From positions 1 through 26,659 of the IMG/VR virus record IMGVR_UViG_3300037189_009721: a stretch of DNA of 26,659 nucleotides; one strand, given 5' to 3'. Source of the DNA: a virus. Made by a program: the position numbers and the translations under genes. The notes beneath the pieces were generated by a model. The model had not been told where the DNA came from. It ran no database searches and saw nothing but the letters and a program-made list of their open reading frames with translations. Shown here piece after piece: positions 14,554-22,923 of this stretch (positions are counted from its first letter, which is position 1; each line of letters starts with the position of its first letter).

Positions 14554-16725
14554 ATGGCAACACCGAACCCATTGTATTTCGCTTGCTTTCCTTTGCAAGA
14601 ATATTTTGTAAACAAAGATACAGGCTTCCCATTGGCAGGCGGCTATGTTCAGTTCTTCAGCGACCCAGCCTTTACTGTACCAAAAGATGTCTATCAACAA
14701 TCTTTAGTTGGCGGAACAACTTATAAGTATACTAATCTTGGCCCTGTATTAGTTCTTTCTAGTGTTGGTACTTTTCAAAATAACAATGGTGATGATATTA
14801 TTCCTTTTTTATTTCCATACGATGGAACACCTGAAGCCCCAGGAAATGTTCAATTATATTTTATAAGAGTTTGGAGTGGCGACCCTAGCGTTCAAGGCTC
14901 TGTCTTGCAATTTACGCGCCAAGGCTGGCCTCCTAATTTAATTCATAGCACAAGTCCCACTGATGTTTTTGAAAGCTCACAAAATTTATTTACTAATCCA
15001 CAATTTTCAATTGTTAATTTTGTTAATACCGTAGGGCAAACTTATTATGAAATTACCGTTGCAGGTGCTGGGAACTTTGAATTTGCGCCAGGCTGGTCTA
15101 TTTATTATGCAGGAACAGGTAGCCTAAAGCTAAGCCAAGTACTTTTGGCTGCGGACTTGCAAACAAACCCAAGTTATTACTTGCAGATTGACAGTGCGTC
15201 AACAGTTGCGCCAATTACAATACGACAACGCTTAGACCAATCACCCCGTGTGTTTGAAAATAATTATCTTAGTGTTGCCATGCTTGCAGCTTGTGCTGAT
15301 AATATTGCAGAAGTTTTAACTATTAATTATGTTATTAATGGCGGCACATCAAAACAAGTATTATCTCAAGCCGTACCAAATAATTCGGCTTTTGGTTTAT
15401 TAGCAGGTGTTGGCGGCGCACCTGTGCTGATTGATATAACAAATAATACCGCTCCTGATACTGGATATGTTGAAATGCAAGTTTCAGTACCATCGGGTCG
15501 CATTATGCGCTACACAAGCTTATTTGGATGCACTGTTCAGAATGCAACTTCTTTAGTTTCAGGAACACAATCAACGAATGCTCAGCAAACAAATGCAACT
15601 TTTTGGTATTACAAGCCACAGCTCGCATACAAGCCTATTCCAAGTTATACATTAGGCTGGGATTTTGCAATGAACCCGTTCCAAGCGCAAGGCACCGCTG
15701 GGGTAACATACAACGTAACTGGTCCTGGCAAATCAACTTATATAGCTGACCAAACTATTTTGTTTCAAAGCGTTGTAAACAATACGACCGTATCTAAGGT
15801 TGATAATCGTGCATTAAAATTAGCCGTCGCAGGAACCGCCACATCTTTGGCGTTAGTTCAATATTTAGGGCCAAATGAAGCACAAGAATTGCTTAATAAT
15901 CCTGTATGTTCACAGTTAAGAGCTAAAATAAGCACAGGCACCTTAAAAGGGCAAATTCATCTGTATTATACAGTTGCTGCAAATTTACCAACATTAGGCG
16001 TTGACCTAACCGCAAACTCTTATAGCTTAGTCACCGCAGTCAATAATACAACTGGGGCGCCTACAGTGGGAGGTGGTTCTTCTGGAACATGGATTGAAGT
16101 CACGCGCGATACTTTAGGCGCTGCAAACTTTACGCTTTCTAGCGCTATGGCTAATTATGGTTTTGCAGGCTGGGATGAATCAGCGGTGGCAGGTATAAAC
16201 AGTGCTACATATTTTGCAATTGTTGTTAGCTTTGCACAAATACCTGTTGGTTCTAGCGTAGAAGTTGAACATATTAGTTTACAAAAAGGCTATATTCCAA
16301 CACCTCCTGCTGCGATGAGTTTCGGTGAAACCTTGGCTGCGTTACAGCAATATTATGAAAAAAGTTATAACTACGACGTCGCTAAACAAACTGCAACAAA
16401 TATTGGCGCTGTAGTTTTTGGCCAGTCCACAAATAACTTACAAGACCAAATAGGCACAACAGCATTTTATAAAACCATGAAAAGAGCCGCGCCTACTGCA
16501 TCATCACCTCCAGCTGCTACAGATAATTTAAAAGTTTATTCTACTGTTGCGCCTTTTACTGAAGGACAAATTTATGATGCGTCAACAGCAGGTAATAGAA
16601 TTGTGAATTCTGTTATTTCGGGGCAAAGTTCATTTTGGATAACTTTTGGAGCGCAAGCTGGTGGTCTTGGCAATACTTTAATTTATCAATGGGTTGCAGA
16701 TGCGCGTTACGGCATACAAAACTAA
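14554..16725 (+). CDS. Large tail fibre / receptor-binding-type protein, 723 aa
   Basis: The N-terminal domain (residues about 1-105: YFVNKDTGFPLAGGYVQFFS, TNLGPVLVLSSVGTF, IIPFLFPYDGTP) is a recurring phage tail-attachment module. The middle has two beta-rich regions that look like carbohydrate-binding jelly-roll modules (about 130-355 and 370-590), with paired motifs such as ENNYLSVAMLAACADNI. The C-terminal part (ALQQYYEKSYNYDVAKQTAT...) is a common fibre tip sequence. There is no depolymerase motif that I can name. It heads the fibre gene group and likely attaches to the tail hub, contacting the host envelope. The exact receptor cannot be inferred. Confidence 0.8.
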   Translation: MATPNPLYFACFPLQEYFVNKDTGFPLAGGYVQFFSDPAFTVPKDVYQQSLVGGTTYKYTNLGPVLVLSSVGTFQNNNGDDIIPFLFPYDGTPEAPGNVQLYFIRVWSGDPSVQGSVLQFTRQGWPPNLIHSTSPTDVFESSQNLFTNPQFSIVNFVNTVGQTYYEITVAGAGNFEFAPGWSIYYAGTGSLKLSQVLLAADLQTNPSYYLQIDSASTVAPITIRQRLDQSPRVFENNYLSVAMLAACADNIAEVLTINYVINGGTSKQVLSQAVPNNSAFGLLAGVGGAPVLIDITNNTAPDTGYVEMQVSVPSGRIMRYTSLFGCTVQNATSLVSGTQSTNAQQTNATFWYYKPQLAYKPIPSYTLGWDFAMNPFQAQGTAGVTYNVTGPGKSTYIADQTILFQSVVNNTTVSKVDNRALKLAVAGTATSLALVQYLGPNEAQELLNNPVCSQLRAKISTGTLKGQIHLYYTVAANLPTLGVDLTANSYSLVTAVNNTTGAPTVGGGSSGTWIEVTRDTLGAANFTLSSAMANYGFAGWDESAVAGINSATYFAIVVSFAQIPVGSSVEVEHISLQKGYIPTPPAAMSFGETLAALQQYYEKSYNYDVAKQTATNIGAVVFGQSTNNLQDQIGTTAFYKTMKRAAPTASSPPAATDNLKVYSTVAPFTEGQIYDASTAGNRIVNSVISGQSSFWITFGAQAGGLGNTLIYQWVADARYGIQN

Positions 16726-16734
16726 GGAATCAAC

Positions 16735-17103
16735 ATGTCTACAAAATACAATGTAATAAGAGATATTAACGGTAGTGTAACTGGCATCAATGGCTTTGGT
16801 TTGCAATTCAGTGATGATATTCAAAATGGTTTACTAGCCGCAACTGTTGCGCAAAGCATTACTGTACCTGACAATTATCAAAAATGGATTGCAATTTTTA
16901 GCTACCAATCTGGTAAAAATGTGTTTGTCAGTACCAAAACAACTGCCGCGGTTCCTGCTGGAGCATTTGGAGCTGCATCATCCTTGCTTAATCCACTAGC
17001 TCTGCAAGTTAATGCAGGAGATACTATCAGTTTGATTACGAATGATACTGGCGGAGCATTAGTTTCTGTTCAATTCCAAGTCATACAAAACTATCAAAAT
17101 TAA
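16735..17103 (+). CDS. Small fibre-associated structural protein, 122 aa
   Basis: An unrecognised beta-rich protein with little charge. A strand-like stretch such as YQKWIAIFSYQSGKNVFVST, then PAGAFGAASSLLNPLALQVN and DTISLITNDTGGALVSVQFQ, suggests a compact beta-sandwich. It starts 9 nt after the large fibre gene and 9 nt before the next one, so it belongs to the fibre cluster. It may be a fibre-tip or decoration subunit. No family name is supported. Confidence 0.6.
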   Translation: MSTKYNVIRDINGSVTGINGFGLQFSDDIQNGLLAATVAQSITVPDNYQKWIAIFSYQSGKNVFVSTKTTAAVPAGAFGAASSLLNPLALQVNAGDTISLITNDTGGALVSVQFQVIQNYQN

Positions 17104-17112
17104 GGGTGAGAC

Positions 17113-19986
17113 ATGTCGATTCCTATTAGTCAGCTTGTCAACGGTGGGTTGCCGAACGGCGACATTGAAATACCCGCTACTAATCCGTTAAATACAACAC
17201 AATCTATTAACGGGACAACATTTAAATATATTCTCGCTGACATTTTGCAATATATTTTAATTGCCCAAGGTTTTACAACTTACACAAGTTGCCGAGTTGC
17301 TACAACTGCGGCACTTACTACAACATACGCGAATGGTGTTGCGGGAGTAGGGGCGACCCTTACAAATGCTGGCGCACAAGTAGCATTAAGCATTGATGGT
17401 GTAACTCTTGCACTTGCTGACCGTGTATTGATTAAAAATCAAATTAACACGTTTGAAAACGGAATTTATGTTGTAACTAATATTGGAAGTGGAGCAACTA
17501 ATTGGATTTTGACTAGAGCTGACGATTATAATCAATCATTTGAAATTGTTTATTTAGGTGTTGTTGCCATCACCCAAGGCACACAAAATGCAGGCCTTGT
17601 ATTTCAAGAAAACTCTCAAGGTCCATTTGTTATTGGCACAAGCCCAATTACATTTCAGCAATTGCAAATTGATATTACGTTATTGCCTTCTGCAAGCCCT
17701 GCTAATAAGATTTTAAGAAGCGACGGTACTTACTGGGTGCAAAGCACAAATGCTTCTCTTGACTCTTCCGACAAGCTTTATAACATATCTGAGTTGCAAG
17801 TTGATAATATCAATATCAATGGCAACACAATCACTTCCACTAACGTGGGAGGCAACATTGTCATTACACCTAACACTGTAGGCAGTATTGTATTAGACGG
17901 TTTAAATTGGCCACAAGTTGACGGCACATCCAATCAGGCTTTAGTTACAAATGGTGCTGGTCAATTATCTTGGGCAAGCTTTGGTTCTCCTTATACACCT
18001 TCAGCGCTTACAGAAGTTGATGATGCTAACGTAACTATGACGCTTGGTGGATCACCTAATACAGCATTATTGCAAGCAGTCTCAATGACTTTAGGCTGGA
18101 ATGGCCAATTAAGCATATCGCGAGGCGGTACCAATACCAACACATTAGGCTCTAGCGGACAGCTAGCACAATCTGACGGCACAAAATACGCCTGGACTAC
18201 TGCAACCTATCCTGCAACTGCTACAGCAATTGGTACGATTTTAAGGGCTAATGGCACTAACTGGGTAGCAACTACTGCAACATATCCAGCAACGACTACG
18301 ATTAATCAGATTCTTTATAGTTCTGCTAACAGTGTCATTGGTGAAATCACTACAGCTAATAGCGCTGCTTTAGTTACAAACGCTTCAGGAGTTCCAAGTT
18401 TTACTTCGAGCATGACAGATGGTCAGCTTGTAATTGGAAAAACAGGCGATAAACCATCTACTGCGACTATTACAGCTGGAACAGGAATTTCTGTAACAAA
18501 TGGTGCGGGTAGTATTACAATCACAAATACAAGCACCGCAAGCGGCCAAGTCAATCCAGGTGTAGCAAATCAAATCACTTATTACGCAACCACAGGAAGT
18601 GCTGTAAGTGGATTAACTGGAGCAAATGGCTCCGTATTAGTTACAGATAATACTGGCGTTCCAAGCATGCTGGCTAATCCAGCTGCAAATTACAGAACTT
18701 TGATGTCACAAAATGCGGGCATCCCTGTCTGGTCTACTGCTGCATATCCTAATACCGCCACAGCAACAGGCACAATTATTAGGGCTAATGGAATAAATTG
18801 GGCTGCAACTACTGCAACCTATCCAGATACCACTACTATTAATCAGCTACTTTTTAGCTCTGCTAATAACGTGATTAGTGAGATTGCCACAGCTAACAAT
18901 GGAGTGTTAATTACAAGTGCTGGCGGCGTTCCAAGCATTAGCTCCACGCTACCTACAGCAGTTCAAGGGAATATTACAAGCGTAGGTACAATTGGCTCAG
19001 GTACATGGAATGGCGGCATTATAGGTTCTGCTTATGGCGGCACAGGCGTCAACAATGGCACAAGCACAATTACCTTAGGCGGAAGCTTAACGACATCTGG
19101 AGCTTTTGCTTCAACATTCACTATGACAGGGATTACGACAGTAACTTTCCCAACAAGTGGCACTTTAGCAACAACTTCTCAGTTGCCAACACCTTCAGCT
19201 ATGACTAAAGTTGACGACACCAACGTCACTTTGACTTTGGGTGGAAGCCCAGCTACATCATTGTTACAAGCTGTATCATTAACTTTGGGATGGTCTGGGC
19301 AGTTAGGCGTAACTAGAGGCGGTACAGGCGCAAGCAGTGTTGGAACTAACGGGACATTAGCACAAAGCAATGGCTCGATTTATACATTTACAACAGCCAC
19401 ATACCCATCAACAACAACTGCAAATCAATTACTTTACAGTTCTGCAACCAATACTGTAAGCGGATTGTCAACAGCAAATAGTGCAACTTTGGTGACTAAT
19501 GCGTCTGGCGTTCCAGCTTGGACTGGTTCGATGACTAACGGTCAGGTCCTAATTGGCTCGACTGGTGCAACGCCTGTATTAAGTACGTTGACGGCGGCTG
19601 GCGGTATAACTATAACAAATGCCGCGGGTGCGATTACAATTTCTGGTTCGGGCGGTGGTTTTTCTTGGACAGAAGTCACGGGCGTAGCACAGACTATGGT
19701 AGCCAATAACGGCTATGTGACATCGAATGCGGGACAAGTTGTATTGACATTACCAGCTACTAGCGTGATTGGCGATACTATAAAAGTACAAGGAAAAGGC
19801 ACTGGAGGTTGGAAAGTTGCACAAAATGCTGGTCAATTAATTCATTTTAATTCATCCACTACAACATTAGGCGTCTTGGGTTACATAGAATCTACGCAAA
19901 GATATAATTCTGTTGAACTTGTATGTATAACAAATACGAATGAGTGGGCTGTAAATTCAGCATCAGGAAATCTAACAGTATTTTAA
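17113..19986 (+). CDS. Modular tail fibre with internal repeats, 957 aa
   Basis: A long fibre subunit. Residues about 55-190 (CRVATTAALTTTYANGVAG, ADRVLIKNQINTFENGIYVV, WILTRADDYNQSFEIV) form a known phage tail repeat-type domain. From about residue 295 two diverged copies of a module occur (LTEVDDANVTMTLGGSP at about 297, MTKVDDTNVTLTLGGSP at about 696). There are several TTATYP units (about 361, 386, 565, 760) and a SALVTNASGVP-type unit (about 419, 511, 598, 796). The C-terminus is a compact head domain (FSWTEVTGVAQTMVANNGYV onward) of the type that caps fibres. The architecture suggests length variation by recombination between repeats. Confidence 0.8.
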   Translation: MSIPISQLVNGGLPNGDIEIPATNPLNTTQSINGTTFKYILADILQYILIAQGFTTYTSCRVATTAALTTTYANGVAGVGATLTNAGAQVALSIDGVTLALADRVLIKNQINTFENGIYVVTNIGSGATNWILTRADDYNQSFEIVYLGVVAITQGTQNAGLVFQENSQGPFVIGTSPITFQQLQIDITLLPSASPANKILRSDGTYWVQSTNASLDSSDKLYNISELQVDNININGNTITSTNVGGNIVITPNTVGSIVLDGLNWPQVDGTSNQALVTNGAGQLSWASFGSPYTPSALTEVDDANVTMTLGGSPNTALLQAVSMTLGWNGQLSISRGGTNTNTLGSSGQLAQSDGTKYAWTTATYPATATAIGTILRANGTNWVATTATYPATTTINQILYSSANSVIGEITTANSAALVTNASGVPSFTSSMTDGQLVIGKTGDKPSTATITAGTGISVTNGAGSITITNTSTASGQVNPGVANQITYYATTGSAVSGLTGANGSVLVTDNTGVPSMLANPAANYRTLMSQNAGIPVWSTAAYPNTATATGTIIRANGINWAATTATYPDTTTINQLLFSSANNVISEIATANNGVLITSAGGVPSISSTLPTAVQGNITSVGTIGSGTWNGGIIGSAYGGTGVNNGTSTITLGGSLTTSGAFASTFTMTGITTVTFPTSGTLATTSQLPTPSAMTKVDDTNVTLTLGGSPATSLLQAVSLTLGWSGQLGVTRGGTGASSVGTNGTLAQSNGSIYTFTTATYPSTTTANQLLYSSATNTVSGLSTANSATLVTNASGVPAWTGSMTNGQVLIGSTGATPVLSTLTAAGGITITNAAGAITISGSGGGFSWTEVTGVAQTMVANNGYVTSNAGQVVLTLPATSVIGDTIKVQGKGTGGWKVAQNAGQLIHFNSSTTTLGVLGYIESTQRYNSVELVCITNTNEWAVNSASGNLTVF
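17998..19500 (+). repeat. Diverged repeat modules inside the fibre gene
   Basis: The segment 17998-18132 recurs in diverged form at 19192-19326, and the segment about 18229-18330 recurs at about 18769-18870. Copies share their protein pattern more than their bases, so the duplications are old and under selection. Shorter units occur at about 18196 and 19390. Confidence 0.7.
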
Positions 19987-19995
19987 GGAATTAAT

Positions 19996-20553
19996 ATGGC
20001 AACTAGAAATACAGTTGATACTAGTTTGGCGGGTCAAACCGGGACTGGAAATTTTGTAGGGTCTACAAGCCCAACTTTTGTTACGCCAGTTTTAGGCGCA
20101 GCAGCAGCCACTTCAATTGCATTTAGTTCAACAACAGGAATTATTGGGACCACTACAAATGATAGTGCTGCTGCCGGAAGTGTTGGGGAATATGTTTCTA
20201 GCGTAATTTCTTATGCTAGTCGCATTCTTGTTAATTCGTTCAATACAGCGCAAAATTTAACATCTATTAGTTTAACTGCTGGTGATTGGAATGTTTATGG
20301 AAATATATTTTTTGAACAAATAGCGGGCACATCAAATGGATTAAATGGATGGATAAGCACTTCTAGCGCAACACAACCTGATGCTTCCTTATATAATGGA
20401 ATTGGTGTCACAAGCAGCAATTTGTCCTTTAATGTGCCTTTTGTAAGAATGTCATTGTCTGTTACCACAACTATTTATTTGTCCGGGCTTGTTGCAACTG
20501 GAAGTGGGACATGGAAGTTTTGTGGCGGAATATTTGCACGGAGAGTAAGATGA
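19996..20553 (+). CDS. Fibre tip / C-terminal fibre domain protein, 185 aa
   Basis: The N-terminus (SLAGQTGTGNFVGSTSPTFV, TPVLGAA) is a linker module common near the ends of phage fibres. The second part (GSVGEYVSSVISYAS, LTSISLTAGDWNVYGNIFFE, VRMSLSVTTTIYLSG) matches a widely occurring fibre-tip beta domain. Here these are encoded as a separate gene rather than as the end of the long fibre. It starts 9 nt after that fibre and overlaps the next gene by 4 nt (ATGA). It is probably an interchangeable receptor-binding tip. Confidence 0.7.
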   Translation: MATRNTVDTSLAGQTGTGNFVGSTSPTFVTPVLGAAAATSIAFSSTTGIIGTTTNDSAAAGSVGEYVSSVISYASRILVNSFNTAQNLTSISLTAGDWNVYGNIFFEQIAGTSNGLNGWISTSSATQPDASLYNGIGVTSSNLSFNVPFVRMSLSVTTTIYLSGLVATGSGTWKFCGGIFARRVR

Positions 20554-21008
20554 ATATTGTAGATTTATGTCAAATTAAATACCCCGGTCAAGTTGAATTA
20601 AACAATATCAAATTTGGCCAAGACTCTCAAGATTCGCCTATTGTTATTAAGTATTGGGCGGTTCCTGATATTGTACAACCAACTGAGGCAGAACTCGAGG
20701 CTGAGATACCACAATATCAACGACAGTTTGATGTAGAAACCTTTAAGTCAGATATTGACAGAAAAGTTGGTGCATTACTTGATAGTACTGCTCAAAGTCG
20801 TGGCTATAGTAATTCTCAAAGCATTGCTAGTTATGTTAGTTCCTCTAACGTGCAATGGCATTCTGAAGCTGAAGCATTTGTTGCATGGCGCGACCAAGTT
20901 TGGGAGCATGTTTATATTGAATATATGGCAATTGATGCAGGGGGAGATATTCCTAACGAAGATACATTCATGGCTTCTCTGCCGCCAATCGTTTGGCCAG
21001 GTGCATAA
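20550..21008 (+). CDS. Fibre-associated protein or fibre assembly chaperone, 152 aa
   Basis: The start is taken at the ATG at 20550, which overlaps the previous stop and follows GGAGAG (20540-20545); the frame is open 39 bases further without a ribosome site. The second half (VGALLDSTAQSRGYSNSQSI, then VSSSNVQWHSEAEAFVAWRD) resembles the C-terminal domain of small proteins encoded after fibres in many phages, some thought to be assembly factors. The N-terminus (YPGQVELNNIKFGQ) is beta-like. The role is inferred from location and resemblance. Confidence 0.6.
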   Translation: MNIVDLCQIKYPGQVELNNIKFGQDSQDSPIVIKYWAVPDIVQPTEAELEAEIPQYQRQFDVETFKSDIDRKVGALLDSTAQSRGYSNSQSIASYVSSSNVQWHSEAEAFVAWRDQVWEHVYIEYMAIDAGGDIPNEDTFMASLPPIVWPGA

Positions 21009-21277
21009 TGAAAAAGAAACCATCCGTGGTAATGACTAAAAAAGACAAAAATCCTTCTGGGGGATTGACCGCTGCTGGAAGAGCTAAATATAACGCTGCC
21101 ACAGGTGGAAATCTTCAGGCGCCAGTAAGTGCTAAAGCTGCCGCTAAAAGCCCAAAGAAAGCTGCTAGACGTTCATCTTTTTGTGCTCGTATGTCTGGAG
21201 TTAAAGGACCTATGAAAGACGAAAAAGGTAGACCTACACGCAAAGCATTAGCTCTTAAGAAATGGGATTGCAAATGA
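21008..21277 (+). CDS. Small basic DUF6321-type phage protein, 89 aa
   Basis: The sequence shows the conserved pattern of this small domain: KDKNPSGGLTAAGRAKYNAA then TGGNLQAPVS, and near the C-terminus SFCARMSGVKGPMKDEKGRP followed by TRKALALKKWDC. I place it in the DUF6321 group from memory of that pattern. It is very basic, with no membrane segment. It shares one base with the previous stop (TAATG) and overlaps the next gene by 4 nt, so all three are coupled. Function is unknown; nucleic-acid binding is possible. Confidence 0.8.
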   Translation: MKKKPSVVMTKKDKNPSGGLTAAGRAKYNAATGGNLQAPVSAKAAAKSPKKAARRSSFCARMSGVKGPMKDEKGRPTRKALALKKWDCK

Positions 21278-21438
21278 AAAAAGAAATTTGGGACAAACCT
21301 AGGCCCGCTAAACTTGGCAAACCTAAACCATTATCACCAAAAAAGAAAACGGCTGCCAAAGCTATGGCAAAAAAAGCAGGCAGAGTATATCCTAATTTGG
21401 TCGATAATCTTCGTATGGCACGAAAAAAAGGAAAATAA
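21274..21438 (+). CDS. Small lysine-rich phage protein, 54 aa
   Basis: A 54-aa product starting MKKEIWDKPRPAKLGKPKPL and ending NLVDNLRMARKKGK. The pattern EIWdKPRP..LGKPK.LSP.kK..AK..AkkAGR.YPNLVDN is one I recognise from small genes in many phages and prophages, usually beside the DUF6321-type gene as here. It overlaps that gene's stop by 4 nt (ATGA). It has a high lysine content and no known role. It is a second, separate site of basic microproteins in this phage. Confidence 0.75.
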   Translation: MKKEIWDKPRPAKLGKPKPLSPKKKTAAKAMAKKAGRVYPNLVDNLRMARKKGK

Positions 21439-21441
21439 ATC

Positions 21442-22128
21442 ATGGCAATTTTAAACATTGTAACATCTGTAACAGGACTGGTGGGCGTGACGCCTCGTGT
21501 AGTCTACATTGACACAAATGACACTTTGGCTACTGTAACTACAGCAGGTTATTTGAACAAAGCTCAACAAGACGGCGCAAGCTTTAAAGAATCAGACATG
21601 GCGCTGGTTACTATCAAGTCCTCTCCAAGTGCTATAAGTGTACAAGTAGCTTGGCTTGAAATCAGTTATAGTTCAGGCAATTGGTCACTTGTTGCTTCAA
21701 GTACCACATTACCTTTAGCAGCGGCTAAAATTTTAGTGGGAAACGCAGCTGGAGTTGCAACAGCAGTTTCAATGTCTGGGGATGCCACAATAGCATCGTC
21801 GGGCGCATTAACAATTGCAGCTGACGCTGTGACTACAACTAAAATAATTAATGGTGCGGTAACCAAAGCAAAACTCGCTACTGCTTTACAACCTGCGGCA
21901 GTTGTTAAGTTTGCTAACAAGCATACAGAAGCTGGTGGCTCTGCAACTGTAACTATTACAGCAACTGGTGCGGCTGCTACAGATTTAGCTTTTGTTAGTA
22001 TCCAGTCAAGTGCAAATGCTGTATCAATTCAAAAAGTGACACCTAGTACTAATACCATCACAGTTCTTTGCTCTGGAGACCCAGGAGCTTCTGTGTTTGC
22101 GTGGCAGGCGCTGACGCTAACACCATAA
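21442..22128 (+). CDS. Tail/fibre structural protein, 228 aa
   Basis: Beta-rich, low-charge product with the fibre-stalk type motif AAKILVGNAAGVATAVSMSG then DATIASSGALTIAADAVTTT and KIINGAVTKAKLATALQP, common in phage tail collar and fibre proteins. The C-terminal part (TVTITATGAAATDLAFVSIQ, SVFAWQALTLTP) looks like a small beta-sandwich. It starts 3 nt after the preceding microprotein with an AAGGAAAA ribosome site. It is the last gene of the late block, followed directly by the terminator. Confidence 0.65.
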   Translation: MAILNIVTSVTGLVGVTPRVVYIDTNDTLATVTTAGYLNKAQQDGASFKESDMALVTIKSSPSAISVQVAWLEISYSSGNWSLVASSTTLPLAAAKILVGNAAGVATAVSMSGDATIASSGALTIAADAVTTTKIINGAVTKAKLATALQPAAVVKFANKHTEAGGSATVTITATGAAATDLAFVSIQSSANAVSIQKVTPSTNTITVLCSGDPGASVFAWQALTLTP

Positions 22129-22131
22129 TAT

Positions 22132-22158
22132 AAGGCCCCTTAATTGGGGCTTTTTTTT
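22132..22158 (+). terminator. Rho-independent terminator of the late block
   Basis: GCCCC (22135-22139) pairs with GGGGC (22146-22150) around the loop TTAATT. The stem extends by one G-U and two A-U pairs, and eight T follow (22151-22158). It ends the run of structural genes 30 nt before the lysis-like genes, so those would need antitermination, read-through or their own promoter. Confidence 0.9.
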
Positions 22159-22190
22159 AACTTTAGTTTGAAATAAGGAGATATCAAGCT

Positions 22191-22406
22191 ATGTTTTGTC
22201 ATGCCTATAATAATTATTTGTCAAAAAAATTGTTTGTTTTATTATTTTTTATACTAATTTGCCATGCTTATTTTTACACAGTCTTGTTACAATTAGATGA
22301 ATTAGTTAATCTAACAAAAAAACATGGATTTTTTGGTAATGGGTATCGACGTAAAATTAATATAGAGTCTATAAAGGGATGTTATGAAAGTAAAAGATAT
22401 ATTTAA
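22191..22406 (+). CDS. Small single-pass membrane protein, holin candidate, 71 aa
   Basis: The product has one clear hydrophobic segment (residues about 13-32, LFVLLFFILICHAYFYTVLL) after a short N-terminus, and a basic C-terminal tail (YRRKINIES...ESKRY). An AAGGAG sequence (22174-22179) precedes the ATG with about 11 nt spacing. It overlaps the next gene by 23 nt. Size, one membrane span and its place before an endolysin suggest a holin or pinholin, but there is no recognisable holin family motif. It could also be an unrelated membrane microprotein. Confidence 0.5.
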   Translation: MFCHAYNNYLSKKLFVLLFFILICHAYFYTVLLQLDELVNLTKKHGFFGNGYRRKINIESIKGCYESKRYI

Positions 22407-22923
22407 AAGATATGGTTTAATAGGTTTTGCTATTTTTGCTGTTGTTTTTTTTACAGGAACCATAGCTTTAAATGAAATTGAAGAATATAACGTAGATGTT
22501 ATGGAAAAAAGCCCTGTGTTTCCTTACCAAAATTATGATTACATGACAACGGAAGATACTTTTTACTCTATAGATAAAGAATATTCTGTGGTTCCATCAT
22601 ATTTTAGAACTGATTTTGCGAGCATTCCCAGGGTTTTATGGTTTATTGACGCGCCATACAAAGCATCTTTTATATATCCTGCTTTATGGCATGATTATAA
22701 TTATAGCTGCCCAAGCAAAAGAACAAGAAAACAAATTGATGATATCTTTTTTTGGTTGTTACGAAACGAACAAAATTCATTATATACGAGTTTAAAAATG
22801 TATTTAGCGGTTCGTATATTTGGAATGTCGCATTTCAATGAGAATGGCGTATGTGAAGATATTGTTGTTCAAATGGAAAATGATGAACAATATTACAAAC
22901 AGGAGAATATAAACCATGGCTAA
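22384..22923 (+). CDS. Membrane-anchored DUF1353 protein, 179 aa
   Basis: After a cytoplasmic KVKDIFKRY start there is a hydrophobic span (residues about 10-29, YGLIGFAIFAVVFFTGTIAL), so the body is probably periplasmic or held at the membrane. The body shows the DUF1353 pattern: SYFRTDFASIPRVLWF at about residues 76-91, then PALWHDYNYS with the conserved HD at about 106-107, and TRKQIDDIFFWLL with the conserved D. Proteins of this family are often encoded near phage lysis genes, but their activity is unknown to me. It overlaps the muramidase gene by 8 nt. Confidence 0.8.
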   Translation: MKVKDIFKRYGLIGFAIFAVVFFTGTIALNEIEEYNVDVMEKSPVFPYQNYDYMTTEDTFYSIDKEYSVVPSYFRTDFASIPRVLWFIDAPYKASFIYPALWHDYNYSCPSKRTRKQIDDIFFWLLRNEQNSLYTSLKMYLAVRIFGMSHFNENGVCEDIVVQMENDEQYYKQENINHG

